64,000 nt of DNA, taken from assembly GCA_003665825.1 (NCBI GenBank), contig QPFY01000004.1, positions 1,178,001 to 1,242,000 of the forward strand, given 5' to 3'. Shown one piece after another: positions 28,615 to 39,810 of the stretch (within the stretch, counting starts at the first letter, position 1; every line of letters starts with the position of its first letter). The notes below the pieces were generated by a model. It saw only the letters and a list, made by a program, of their open reading frames with translations, was not told where the DNA came from and did no database searches. Position numbers and translations under genes: made by a program. Origin of the DNA: Microbotryum silenes-acaulis (lineage: Eukaryota; Basidiomycota; Microbotryomycetes; Microbotryales; Microbotryaceae).

Positions 28615-31600
28615 TCAAGCAGTGTATTTGCTCTCGGCGTCCGAGCATGCGGCTAAGAGAGCGCCTCGACCACCCTGATCCAACTGCTCGCGAATGATGT
28701 ACTTGAGCGTATCGGTACTGCAGAGAAGCAAGAAATATCGGTCAGCCATGGGTAGACAAAGAAACCTTCACTTTCCTCGTGCCAAGGACTCACTCGATCC
28801 CCTTCCCAAATTTGACCACGACCTCGCTCCCGACCTGGGCAACGACGGACTCCATCTCGATGGGGGTCTTGCCTTGATCGTCTTCGACAAACAGCTCTTC
28901 CCCCGTCATTTCTAAGACGACGTAGAACGTCGAGCGGACCGACGCGACGTGGATCTCGATCGCAGTCCGCAGCACGTCGTGACGGGCATCGTAGGACGAG
29001 GTCACGAGGTAACGCAGGTGCACCAGTTGAAGCTCGTGGCGGATATGACGGACCGAGGTCCACAACGAGGCGATACGTTGCAAGATGGCCTGATCGAAAC
29101 AGTGGTGGAGTCAGCCAGCTTGCAAGGTAGGGAAGTTGTTTTCCTGAGGAGGGGTCAGCTTACCTTGGCGCGCTTGGACTGCGTATCGGTCTCGTTCGAT
29201 CCGAGCACCCAATCGACATTGGCCTGCACCTTGTTCAACAGGAACTTTGTCACGTCCTTGCCGAGTGCCTTCTTGTTGTTCGGTACGAGCTCGAGCTCGA
29301 GCTTCTCAACGTGCTTCTGGCCCAGGGTGAGCGTGACGACGACCTCGTCGAGGTGGATCAAGCGCACCTCGCTCCCCGAAAACTGCACCAAGTTCCACCC
29401 GCCCAGTCGCTGCAATGCCTCGTACTCGGCCTGCAGGCGGAAGACCTCAGCCTTGGTGAAGCATCGACCTTCCTCGAGCGTGCGATGCAGACGGTCGCGT
29501 TCGCGCGCCGCCAGCGTCACCTCGTCGGTCAGGTCGTTGAGACGACTGACGAGACCGGCGAGCTGCGACGCGATCTGTGTGTGCTGGCCGTCGAGACGGT
29601 CCATTTCCCCCATTTGCTCTTGCAACGACTCGTGCGCCTGAGCCAGCTCTTCCTGGTTGCACGCAGAGAGCTCGAGGTCGCGCTGACGTTCGGCATGGAG
29701 CTCCGCCAGGAGGGCTTCGCGTCGTGCTTGCAAATCCGGGATGACGGAGCCGATGCACGCCTCCTCGATGACGGCGTTATCGGCGCGCAGCCCTTGGAGG
29801 CTGTGTTCCATCACGTCCAGGATCGAATCCAAGTTGGTCGTGCGGCACTCGTTCCACTGAATGCGCTCTGCGAGATGCGAGTGCCGCTTGATCATGTTGA
29901 ACTGCACTTGCAGCGCCGCACGTTGCTCGTCCGTCGCGGATTGCCACTGCTGGAAAAGTTCGGGCTGTTCGTGCTCGAGTCGTTCGTCGATCGCGGTCAA
30001 AAACTCGACGTTAGCCATGATCTGCTCTTGCAGCCTCGCCTGATCGTTCTGGTACATTTGGTAGAACAGCGACTTGCACCCTCCCGTCACGGCCAGATCC
30101 GCGAACGAAGGTGAGCCACCCGACTCCTCGTCGCGAGACGCGAACGAAGCCGGCGCCAGGGACTTGCGTCGGTTGGTCAAGTCGACGCCGGTCATGGCAA
30201 TCACGTCCTTCATGTTGGCCGTACCCGTGGCTTTGAAAAAGTCGTTCAAGGTCAGCTTGGGCGCGGGTACAATGGGCTCGTTGCCCGAGTCGAACGAGCT
30301 GCCAGTCGAATCTTCGTCATGAGTCTGCTGAATTGTCGAGGTGCTACGGCTGTTTACCGGCGATGCGGACCAGTTGACTCGCGCGGGGGACTTGAACGAC
30401 GCCGCACGAGCGGCGGCCGAGGATGGCTGCTGCTGTTGGAGCTTGCTTTGCAGTGACTGTGGGCCCGGCGAATGCCCGCCGACGGATCGGGACGCCGAAA
30501 GCACCGCTGGGGCGGCGGTGGCCGACCGTGGTGTCGTGGCCATCTTGACAGGCGATCGGGGTTTTTGAGGAGACGTGGGGCCCGTGGGGCCCGTGGTGGC
30601 CTTGCTCGTCGACGGCACTTGAGCATGAGCCTGAACCCGGGCCGGGCTCTGGGGTGCCAAGGCGGAGCTCTTACTCGCCAAGATGGCTGGCATGGCGAGT
30701 GCTCGGCCGGGTGAGCGGTTCCCGAACGACACGCGTTGCAAGCCTGGGTACATGACTCGTCGGGGAGACGCAGGAATTGGGGACGGCTCTGCGGGTAACA
30801 AGCCGGCTGCAACTTGACGAGCGAAAACTTGGGCACGTTGACGCGCCAGAGGGGTCGAGGGTGTTGGGGCCGAAACGATGCCAAGAAACGGGTTCTTCAT
30901 CTCCATCAAACTCGTCGATGTCATGTCCACGAGGTTGGTGGACGTCGTGTCGAGCAGGCTCGTTGAAGTTAAATCCATCAAATTCGTCGACGTGATATCC
31001 GTGCGACCCGTCAGGTCCATCGCGATCGACGCCTCGTCGTCCTCATCATCAGAATATTCGTCTTGGGCACTCGTGCCGACTCCCGCGCCCGCACTGGCGA
31101 CGGCGACGACGCGGCCGATGGCGCTCGTGTAGTCCATGGCCATCGTACCGTCGGCGACCGTGATGTCGCCGTTGTCGTCATCTTTTTCGTTCGCTTGCGG
31201 GGCGTCGTCATCGGAGGATGGAACGCCGGCAAACATGATTCCCTTGGGTCGCGCAGCGCCCTTGGCTTTGACGAGACCGAGCTCTCTCATGATCGCATCG
31301 TCGTCGGCATCCTCCTGGCGCTTCATTTCGCTGGGGCGGGGCCGGCCCGCCATTGATGGCCTTGCTCCGAGCTCCTGACCGAAGGCGCTCGTGATCTCGT
31401 CGGCGTTGGCGATCTCCATCGAATCTCCGTCCGAGCCGCTCCCAGACCTTTGTTCATCGTCGCTCAGGGTCTCGTCGTCCTGGCCGATCACAGCCGACAC
31501 GGGCATGTTGCAGCCGGCAAAATGGCTGGCGAAAGCGACCGTCATTTCGTCCCCGACTATCTCCATGCTAGGTTCGGACGCCGCGTCGTCAGCGTACGAG

Positions 31601-32540
31601 TCGTCCTCGTCGTAGTCGAAATCGTGCCCCTCGGCTTGCGCCTGGGCGAGAGCTTTGGCATGTTGAGCCTCCTGGGTGGGCTTGTCCGGGGTGAATGTGC
31701 TGCAGGATTTTGGATCGACTCCGCCCCGTCAGTACATGTAGGGTAGGCGAGCTTACACGTGCGTAGGTAATCTCACCGAATGTGAGCCGTCGGTGCCCAG
31801 CTGACCCGTCGAGCCAGAGTATTTCTCCTGTCATCGAGGAACGCCGTCATTTGACCCTCCATCCTGGTTAAGTCCATGTCCATCGATCCACTGCCTTCAT
31901 CCTCGTCACTTTCGCCGTCCTCCCTTGTGTTCTCCTGCGGGCGGACCGACGATCGGCGGCGACTCGTCGGGGCCGCATTGGCCTGCCCAAAGGTCGACAG
32001 GCTCGAAAGATCGGTTGTGTGACTTGCGGCTTGTTTCGTGAGCTGGACCGAGTACAGTGATGACTCGGGCGGCACGGGGTCGAAGACAGCGGGGATCGCA
32101 CGTAGTACCGACTTTCTCGGCATCTGTGGTAGTCGCAATCCCCGCGCATTGCAGTGTTGCAAGACGACGAGGTCAGCCGCTCGTCTCAGCGAGGATCAAT
32201 CAACCCGCGTCTCGCAGGGACTAACCGCTCGTCGTCGCGCTTGTTTGCCCGGGCTGAGTACGTCCCAATCTTTGGCCCGTTTGGTCGCTTGTTCGAGTGC
32301 CTCTCCACCGAGAGAATGAGCACGCTTCTTGCTACGTTGGGCTGCGGCCATCCCAGAGACGCTTTCGGCTTGTTGACCGGGCGCGCGTACGGTCATTACG
32401 GTCGACGATGTTGAACGACGGTTCTCCTTGTTCATCGTCGTCGTGCTCGTGCTGGGAAGAGCCGAAAGAGATGCTCGTGCACCAAAGGTAGTTCGTGGTG
32501 TTGGTCTGAATGGGGAGCGGGCTTTGGCCGGCGATGACAT
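28615..32540 (-). CDS. SPC105: outer-kinetochore scaffold KNL1/Spc105/Spc7
   Basis: Platform for Bub1/Bub3 and PP1 at kinetochores. Five exons: 32540-32226, 32123-31777, 31699-29164, 29089-28794, 28717-28615 (1198 residues). The N-terminal half is disordered and basic then acidic. KSVLRAIP lies in the place of the SILK-type PP1 motif and ARRVSWAPTAHIRTF holds an RVxF-type PP1 site with Trp. MELT-like motifs: SMDMDLT, SMEIVGDEMT, SMEIANADEIT, MAMDYT, and a dense array at 31030-30895. The C-terminal half has the Spc7 coiled coil (HLAERIQWNECRT, then LLAELHAERQRDLEL and LTLAARERDRL-type heptads) and the RWD region (YEALQRLGGWNLVQFSGSEV, LYFVVL-type strand TFYVVLEMTGEELF, VSEVVVKFGKG), ending KYTA. 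It is nearly tail-to-tail with the Msr gene (190 bp). Confidence 0.9.
30895..31030 (-). repeat. compact MELT-like array with 8-residue period
   Basis: Within exon 3 of the Spc105 homologue, four consecutive octads read TSTNLMDL, TSTSLLDT, TSTNLVDM, TSTSLMEM, preceded by AMDLTGRTDI. Each octad supplies a [MLV]-[DE]-x-T type motif when read into the next Thr. Confidence 0.9.
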
Positions 32541-32911
32541 GGCGAGCGTCGGTGCGTGGCGTGAGGTGGAGGAGAACAACCCGGAGCCGACGCCGCGCAC
32601 CCAAATCAGGCTAATCAAGGGGCCATGGCTATCGATGGCTATGGGCCAAGCCGGCCGGCCAGGCCGGGCCGGCTGGGCGCATTCAGTCAAGTTGTTCGGG
32701 TGCGACGTAATCATTAGCCGCCCCTCCACAGCAAAGTAGAGAAGATGTACAGGGTCTGACCTAGCAAGGTTCCGTCAGATTGTATTGAAAAAGAGTTGAC
32801 TGCCTTTATATACCGAACCGAATATCACTGAGAGAGGCAAATATCGGACCGTCCACGGCTTTGGCAGCAACTTGTACTCTAGTAGTAGGTGCTTCCCAGT
32901 TCAATTGCTCG
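32541..32911. other. SPC105 upstream / P450 downstream spacer
   Basis: 371 bp. The half near the SPC105 start is GC-rich with ggccggccaggccgg at about 32655-32670; the rest is AT-richer with tatataccg at 32815. No gene is seen. Confidence 0.35.
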
Positions 32912-34624
32912 CTAGTGCTGTCTCCGCTTGACATTCACTTTCAAGGGGGATGCCTACGATGATAGATATGTGCCTGGATATGTCAGCTTCCGGATCAAGC
33001 CCAGTGGCGTCGTTAAGCAGTCTCTGAGTCTTACCATCGGCAGCGTCAGCGACGTCTTGTACATTGGCGTGCGCTCGTTGTCGACCATTGCAACCTTGTC
33101 CAAGTACCCTGGGGCGAATTCAACGTCGAAACCTCGAAGGATCGTAGCCAACATTCCTGCCCCTTCGTACCTGGCCAAATCTTGTCCGAGGCAAGCCCGC
33201 GCGCCTCCGTTATAAACGTGGTATCTGTTTCCGGGACAGGTCCATTGCCTCAGTAAATCCAAGGTATTGTTCCCAAGAGAGGCTTGATTCGACTCACTTC
33301 CATTGGTCTTCCCTCTTGAGCTCTCCACGTTCGTCAATCCAGCGGGACGGTTTGAACTCTCGGGCATCTGGGCCCCAGAGCTGTGTGTCCCTGCCGGTGG
33401 CCCAGTCTACCCACATCACAGTGTCTCCCTTCTTGATCGACGGACCGCCATTCGGGATCTGATCATCGCCAAACGCGACGTAGAGGTTCTTGGGGACCGA
33501 AGGGTGTAAGCGAAGCGCCTCGTTGAAAGCCGCGTTCGTCTGCGTCATCGTCCGGTACGAGTCGTAGTCGATCGAGCCCATCTCTTCGACCTCGGCCCGA
33601 ATCCTGTCGACGACCTCGGGGTGGAGCATGAGGTGGAACATCGACCACGAGCAAGCCTGCGCAGTGGTATCTCGCCCGGCGATGATGAGATTGAGTACAG
33701 CATCTCGAAGCTGTGTACGCGAAAGCGGATTTCCTTGCTCGTCGCGAATCGACATGTACAGCGACAACAGATCCTCCCTCGATTTGCTGCGGGTCTCCCC
33801 GTCGGCGGCGGCGCCGCCGCCGTTCAACCCGTTTCGAGCTCGCTCATCGATGAGGTCGTACGCGAATTTGTCGATCGTGGCAACAGCTTCACGCATCTTG
33901 CGTGCCTCGCCCGTGAGGACCTCGGTAATCTTCCAAAAGGGGTTGATGAAGCGTGACTCGACCACCCCTTGCGCGTAATCGAACGCCGTCGCAAAAGGTA
34001 CCGGCTTGTCTGTGGCAGCTTTGAGGGCTCCGATGTCGTATCCAAAGGCCAGTTCGGTGAAGCTGTTGAGCGTAAAACGGAAGAACAATCCCGCCAGGTC
34101 AAAGGTCTCTCCTGTCTGGGCGTAGCCGTCCAGTATCTGGGCCATCAAGTTGAGGTTGCGGTCGAGCGAATGGGTAATCACGCCGCGAAATGCTTTGCCT
34201 GTTGTGGGATTCGGAGCGGACTTAGCACCCCATGATGATCGCAGAACTCAGAAAAAAATTGACCGTTGAAGATCTTGCTGGTCGCCTTGCGCTGCACAAG
34301 CCACTGGTGTCCGTCTGCGTCGCACGCCAACGTAAAGCTTCGTCAGCCCCAAGTTGCCGGCTCCCCACTCTCTAGAGATACCCCATGGGGCAAACAACGT
34401 ACCGACCGCGAAAATCCCGTCCCCTAGCAACTGCTTGCTGCTGTCGTGAAATATTTTGCCTTTGCCATAGTTGACGAAATTGGTCTGCATACAAAGGGGA
34501 CGACTGTCGATCAGTGCCTCGTGTGCGTCGCGCTGCGCTGTTCTGTAATCCACTCACCTTTTGCACGTGTTCCACGTGCTCGGGCCTTCGAGCAAGGGCA
34601 AAAATCATCCTGACATCAGCCCGA

Positions 34625-34658
<34 letters not shown>

Positions 34659-35185
34659 GCAGAGACACAGGTCTTTCACGCACCGATTGAGGCGGATAAT
34701 GCGCATAAAGGGCACGGTCAGTGTGACATGCTTGTATCGCGCATGGGCGGGCTTCTCATTTTCTCCGTCCGTGAATTTCTGCGGCGAGTTTGGGGTCAGA
34801 GGTTAATTTCAGTACGTTGATCGCGTCGCAATATAGTATGAGAGATTTATAGTCCAACTAACCTCCAAGCTTCGCTCTGCTTCCCCGATCAGGCGCTCAA
34901 GAGGTGGCAGGAGGGGCAGGGATTGGGGAAAGGCCGACGGTGTCAAGATAGGGTCATCTCGAACCTCGCGCGACGCAACGTACCTCTCTTCATGAGTGCG
35001 TCAAACAAATTGCCAATGAGGGGATAACTGTTTGGGATGCGCCACAGATCATCTCTGGTACGCGAAGTGCCGAACGCCCTCAGGTCCCGAAACTCCCAAA
35101 AGAGGTACAGCACGCCAAGCGCTACCCCGCAAAGTACGACGTGGTACTGCTCGGCCTCGAATTCTGAAAGCCAGATAGTGCGCAT
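32912..35185 (-). CDS. cytochrome P450 monooxygenase (CYP52/CYP63-like pattern)
   Basis: ER-anchored haem monooxygenase; the pattern suggests oxidation of fatty acids, alkanes or related hydrophobics, but the substrate is inferred. Exons: 35185-34984, 34957-34863, 34778-34684, 34609-34558, 34484-34403, 34314-34264, 34198-33298, 33224-33035, 32953-32912 (about 569 residues). Membrane anchor near residues 15-35 (HVVLCGVALGVLYLFW), then PLIGNLFDAL. Catalytic motifs: AGRDTT (I-helix), EALRLHPSVPKN (ExxR), FKPSRW, and YNGGARACLG with the haem Cys; the usual Phe of FxxGxRxCxG is Tyr here. The last exon gives ASPLKVNVKRRQH after SLTLPM. The exon 1/2 junction is unsafe: the only frame-keeping solution is a 26-nt intron (34983-34958). 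The intron 34683-34610 contains a long AT dinucleotide repeat. A broken paralogue follows upstream. Confidence 0.92.
34624..34652. repeat. (AT)n microsatellite inside a P450 intron
   Basis: About 14 AT units, within the 74-nt intron 34683-34610. It is the longest dinucleotide repeat I see in the window. Confidence 0.95.
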
Positions 35186-35975
35186 GACCGTCGATTGGCT
35201 AAACCGTGGAAACGGAGTACAAAGATAGCATCGACGGTGAGAAAATAGGTGGATGTTGCCAACGTGAAAAATAGCGAAGAAGGAAGCTTCAGGCCAAATA
35301 CGATTGGCGGAACGTCCGTCGTCCGCCTGGTCACCACTCACCAGTACTCAAGTCTCACCCGTGATTCGGCGATCGGGTAAGAGGATCCTGTACTCACTCT
35401 ACTTCCAGATAAGCGCTATCTGGGTGCTAGTCGAGAGCTGGTCTCGCCCAATACGAAGGATTCACTGATTATAGATGGCGTCTGGTGCCAGATGGCGGAC
35501 TCGGACGGACTGAGTCGTAGAGTCCCCGAGTCACGCGCGCTGTCGCTCCGGTCGTTCGCAATCGATCACGTGCCTTCAAACGGCGAAGTCTCGTCGCAGT
35601 CGCCGATGAGTTGGCCGCCCACGGCCCTCGCCTCGGCTCCGCTTTACATATTTCGAGAGGGGATCGGGCATCCACTTAGTGGGAGAGATCGAGTAAGAGC
35701 CAATGTCGCCACTCGTCTCTCTACATAAGCGGCTGAAGTACCAAGAGCGTCCTCGATTTACTACTCTCAGACGGTTGAAATTTCAGGGCGCCCGGTGAGG
35801 CTTTTCATGCCCGGGGATCGGCGCTATGTGGCCTTCGGCACCGGGCGACCGCTGTTGGCTCATCTGGTATCGATCAATGAGGAATGAGAGCAATAGCGTA
35901 CAATATGAGATTTCACCGACAAACGGCCATACCGAAGCTCATAACAAGTCGCAAAAGAGAGCAATTTTAGCGGTA
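35186..35975. other. spacer between the P450 gene and the P450 pseudogene
   Basis: 790 bp with no conserved frame. It should contain the promoter of the intact P450. A TATA-like tttacatatttcg lies near 35642-35654, on the far side from that start. No RNA gene is seen. Confidence 0.35.
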
Positions 35976-38698
35976 TTATTGCGTGGAGCGTTTGTGAGGC
36001 ATTGCAACGACCATCAGGGGCTCGAGCATCGGTAAGGTGAGAGAAGATGCGTACCGAGGCGCATCTTCCGTAGGCAGCATCTGCATTTCCGAGTACGACG
36101 GCGCAAAGTCGAAATCGAAGTCTCGCAAGATCGTGGCCAGCAAAGCTGCAGACTCGTACCGGGCCAAGTCCTGGCCGAGACAAAGCCTGCTGCCCCCGTT
36201 AAAGACATGGTACCTGGACAGATAAATTTGATAGTCAAATCGGATGGCCGCGCAAAACAGCACACGACCGAACTCGAGACTGATCGCCACTCATTTCCAC
36301 TGAGACTCCTTTCTGAGCTCGCCCGTCTCGTCGATCCAACACGCGGGGTTGAACACTTTGGCATCAGCACCCCAGACGGATTCGTCACGATTCATCGAGT
36401 GATCGGACTAGACAACACACGCAAGATGGGCCAGCAAGAAGCTCCCGATGTACAGAGGCGACTCAAGATGTTGGACACCCTGCGTACCCATTCCAAAAAG
36501 TCTCCGGCCTTGATGTATGGGCCATTCGGGATCTGGTCGTCGCCAAGCGCTTGCCACAAATTCTTCGGTACAGAGGGGTGCAGTCGAAGGGCTTCATTGA
36601 ATGAAGCGTTTTTGTGTGTCATGGTCTTATCCGAGTCGTAATCGATGCTACCCATCTCGTCGACCTCGGCACGGATCTTCTTCACAACCTCAGGATGACG
36701 GATGAGGTGGTACATGGACCAAGAGCAGGCTTGGGCGGTGGTGTCTCGCCCCGCGATGATGAGGTTGAGCACGGCATCTCGAAGCTGCTTGCGCGATAAG
36801 GCCTTGCCTTGGTCATCCCGGATGGACATGTACAGGCTTAGGAGATCGGTCTCTGACTTGTTCCTCTTTTCGCCCGGGTTGACGTCATTGAGCCCGTTCT
36901 TGGGGCGCTCATCTATGAGCTTGTACGAAAAGTCGTCGATAGTCCTGACAGCCTTTCGCATGCGCCAAGCTGTCCCGTAGCTCGGTGAAACGCCAGAATG
37001 GACTAGACGTGGCTCAGATGTCGAGCCTTTAGCGATGGCCCTGCGCGAGCAAGCCTGTAGATGCTTGTACAAAGCCACTTACTCGACAAAACGGTCGTTC
37101 ATGACACCCTGGGGTTTGTCAAAGGCAACGGCAAAGGGAACGGGTCATCCGTCTCGGTTGAAAGGGCGTTGACCGCGGAACCAAACGCCATGTCCGAGAA
37201 CGAGTTGAGTGTGATGCGGAAGAAAAAGCTCAACAACTCGAACGCTGCGAGCAGTGGAGTAATTTCAGCACCGGTCGCAAGCGGGGTGCCAGTCCGGTGC
37301 AAGGCGGAGGCCGAAACCTTCACCCGTTTCTTCTTTCTTGCTGAGAATCTTGCTCAGTGTGCTGAGGTTCTTGTCCAGCGATTGGCTGATGACTCGGATA
37401 CCGCGGAAAGCGTTGCCCTGCCAGCCTGCCAGCGTGCTGGGGTCGGGCCGCAGGCCGCGAAACACTGTCAATGTCTCCACCGAGAATATGCGTGCGCAGC
37501 GTGGGACCACTCACATTAAGATTTTTGCAGTAGCCTTTCTCTGCAGAGTCCATTTGTGTCCATCAACAGAAAAATATTCCATCACTCGATCTCCCCAAGG
37601 TCGGGACCAAAGAAGAGGAGGTCGTCTACGTAGAGCGCGATGTAGTGATCACCCAAAACGTCGGCGCGCCTGTAAATGCATTCATCGCAGGCGAGGCGGC
37701 GGTAGCCGAGATTCGCTAGAGTGGCGTTGATCGTGTCGTTCCAGACTCGACCGGCTTGCTTGAGCCCGTAGATGGAACGGTGAAGGCGGAGGCACTTGCC
37801 GTCATAGCCTTCGATGCCAGTGGGGACGCGCATGTAGATCTCTTCCTCCAGGACGCCGTGCAGGTAGGCCTTATCCACGTCCGCTTGTATGATGTGGTGG
37901 CCCCTGGAGGCTGCATGCGCGACGAGAGCGCGAATGGAGGTGAACTTTGCCGTTGGTGCAAACGTATCGTCAAAATCACCAGCCCGCTGTGCGCATCCCT
38001 GAGCTACGATGCGGCTCTTCAACGACACCATTTATGGCGTAAAACGTCTCGGCCCGGCCGAATGGATTCTAGGGGTTCAGGTCGTCCGGCATGATGATGG
38101 CGGGATCACCCTCCTGCAGCGCCAATACCTCGTCGACGTGTTGGCTCGTTTCGGCATGTCCGATTGCAATCCCTGCAAATCGACAACTGGAGCTTTCCGC
38201 GGCAGAAGGAGCCTGGGCTCGAGTCTCGGTAAAAATCTGCGGATAACGGCGGAGGTGAGGAGATGCGCAATCCCGACATGGGACTGAGAAATGAAATATT
38301 CGCGAGGCACCTCCGTGCTGTGGGAAAGAAGGATACGGAACATGCGCTCCATCGAGGGAGAAGAAAGACAGGGGCCGCACGAGAAGCAGACGAGCGGACA
38401 TGAGAGGCATGACAGGGGTTGGCAGGGAAGACGCAAACTCCTCCGAACCAGCTCCAGAGCTTCCCAGTTGATCTCTTCCTCGATTCGACTGCGTACCTGA
38501 ATTCCTGAGGGCATAGAGACTGTTTCCGAGCAAGGGAATGCCCGGCCTTTGGTATAGGTCGTTCCTGAGAGGGCTCGTGCCGATCGCACGCCCATCTCGA
38601 TAGCTCCACAGGCCGTACAGCCTGAAGAGTGCAACGGCACCGAATATCATGGGGTTCGAATCGAGCAATGATTCGAAACTGAAAGGTGCCGAAGGCAT
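35976..38698 (-). pseudogene. cytochrome P450 pseudogene interrupted by a copia fragment
   Basis: Paralogue of the neighbouring P450. The 5' part (38698-38210) encodes MPSAPFSFESLLDSNPMIFG, PLLGNSLYALRNS and, after a gap, [10 protein letters not shown]. The 3' part (37577-35976) encodes VDGHKWTLQRKATAKILN, GNAFRGIRVISQSLDKNLS, an intact AGRDTT, EALRLHPSVPKN and FNGGSRLCLG. Lesions: the segment that in the sister gene spans the TLTVPFMRII to QLLGDG region (~330 bp of gene) is absent and replaced by retroelement sequence; a one-base loss near 37138-37143 shifts the frame after STETDDP; another shift near 36983 follows FWRFTEL; and the donor before the haem exon is AT instead of GT (36294-36293). 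Three introns absent from the sister gene are suggested by frame (for example EW|GTACGC...TCTAG|SDH). Confidence 0.88.
37581..38200. mobile_element. Ty1/copia retrotransposon fragment with internal inversion
   Basis: Two pieces of one pol gene meet head to head. On the minus strand, 38031-37582 encodes the reverse transcriptase core: [74 protein letters not shown] and the catalytic YVDDLLFFGPDLGEIE. On the plus strand, about 38040-38190 encodes the part that should come next: [40 protein letters not shown]. No LTR, gag, integrase or RNase H is visible. It replaces the centre of the P450 pseudogene; I see no obvious target-site duplication. Confidence 0.9.
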
Positions 38699-39810
38699 AG
38701 TAGCGGTGGGGTCCGCGGCGCTGGCCCGTCCGATGCGCGGCGGGGGCAACTTGATGCGATGACTGTCGCAGCTAGAGAGCCAACGAGAGCACGTGACGGC
38801 GCGTGTGGAGAGCAGCCAATCGATTACTCGCGGAGGTCACTCGACAGAGGAATGCGGAATCGCTCGAAAGCCCAGAAAGATTAGAGAGGACGAGGAAACA
38901 GTGGGCGAGAATGCCCTTGGAAAGAGAGCAGTCACGAGTGGGCACTACCTAGCAGAGCCTTATTAGTAGTAGCAGCGAGCAATACCATGAGCCCAGCGCC
39001 AACTTCATGTTCAACGCCTCGGCAACTTCGATGACGGCGACTACTCGCAGGCCCGCTTTCAGGGAGGCATGCACCTGACTCGAGTTCAACGTGGCAGGAT
39101 TTTTGACGCCTGCCAGCCGTCGAAAAAGCAGCGGGAGCATTTTTCACATGTCTAAGCCGTGACCGCAAAAAAGATTTTTTCTCTACCTTTAATCCCATCG
39201 AGTTCGCACTACGTCCGGCATGATTGCGGATGCCAGCGCAGGCACGCTGAGGCAGCGACCACCTCAGCTTCGGAGGTGCCTGAGCATTTCGAAGGGTGGG
39301 CTGACGTTGTACCGGCAAACCCACCTTGCGTTGCTGGAACAGGAGCAGAAGCAACAGTTGGAAGGAGCGGCGAGCAGTCGAGGAGGTCTGTGCGGCGTAC
39401 GCGCGAGTACAAGAATGCCTGAATAGAATTTGATAGGCCTGATCCCGCGCGTGACAAACTGGGTTTTTTCCTCACGTTTGGCTCTGCATCGAATCAGGTG
39501 TGTACTTCGAGTATTCATGTCCCAATGTGTCTAATGATTAACTATAACGTTTGGCTCTGCATCGGATCAGTCAATTGTTCAACTGCAACAGGCTCTCTAC
39601 ATCCTTAAGCTCGAGGGTTTGATACCACTGTGACTTGTGTTCCTCACTACTCTCCGTTGCTCGCCTAGTAATGACTGAAGTTTCCGTAGCTACCACGCAC
39701 CCGGTACCAAATATTCCAAAGCGCATCAACTGCAGTGTTATTTAACAAGACGGGAGACCCTGAAACCTACCGCACGCGAGCGCACACTGAAACCAGACAA
39801 GCGGGCCTGG
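38699..39810. other. gene-poor spacer upstream of the P450 pseudogene
   Basis: 1.1 kb without a convincing gene. A ~24-bp direct repeat (acgtttggctctgcatcg-atcag) occurs at 39475-39498 and 39547-39570. Short frames here show no conserved pattern. Confidence 0.4.
39475..39570 (+). repeat. pair of 24-bp direct repeats
   Basis: acgtttggctctgcatcg followed by a/g then atcag, first at about 39475-39498 and again at about 39547-39570, separated by ~48 bp. One mismatch. Confidence 0.85.

Noticed and set aside
39209..39285. SEAEVVAASAC on the minus strand, reminiscent of the copia RNase H motif (ST-EAEY-A)
   Set aside because: The surrounding residues do not match RNase H, there is no His/Trp context, and it is distant from the copia fragment. 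Treated as chance.
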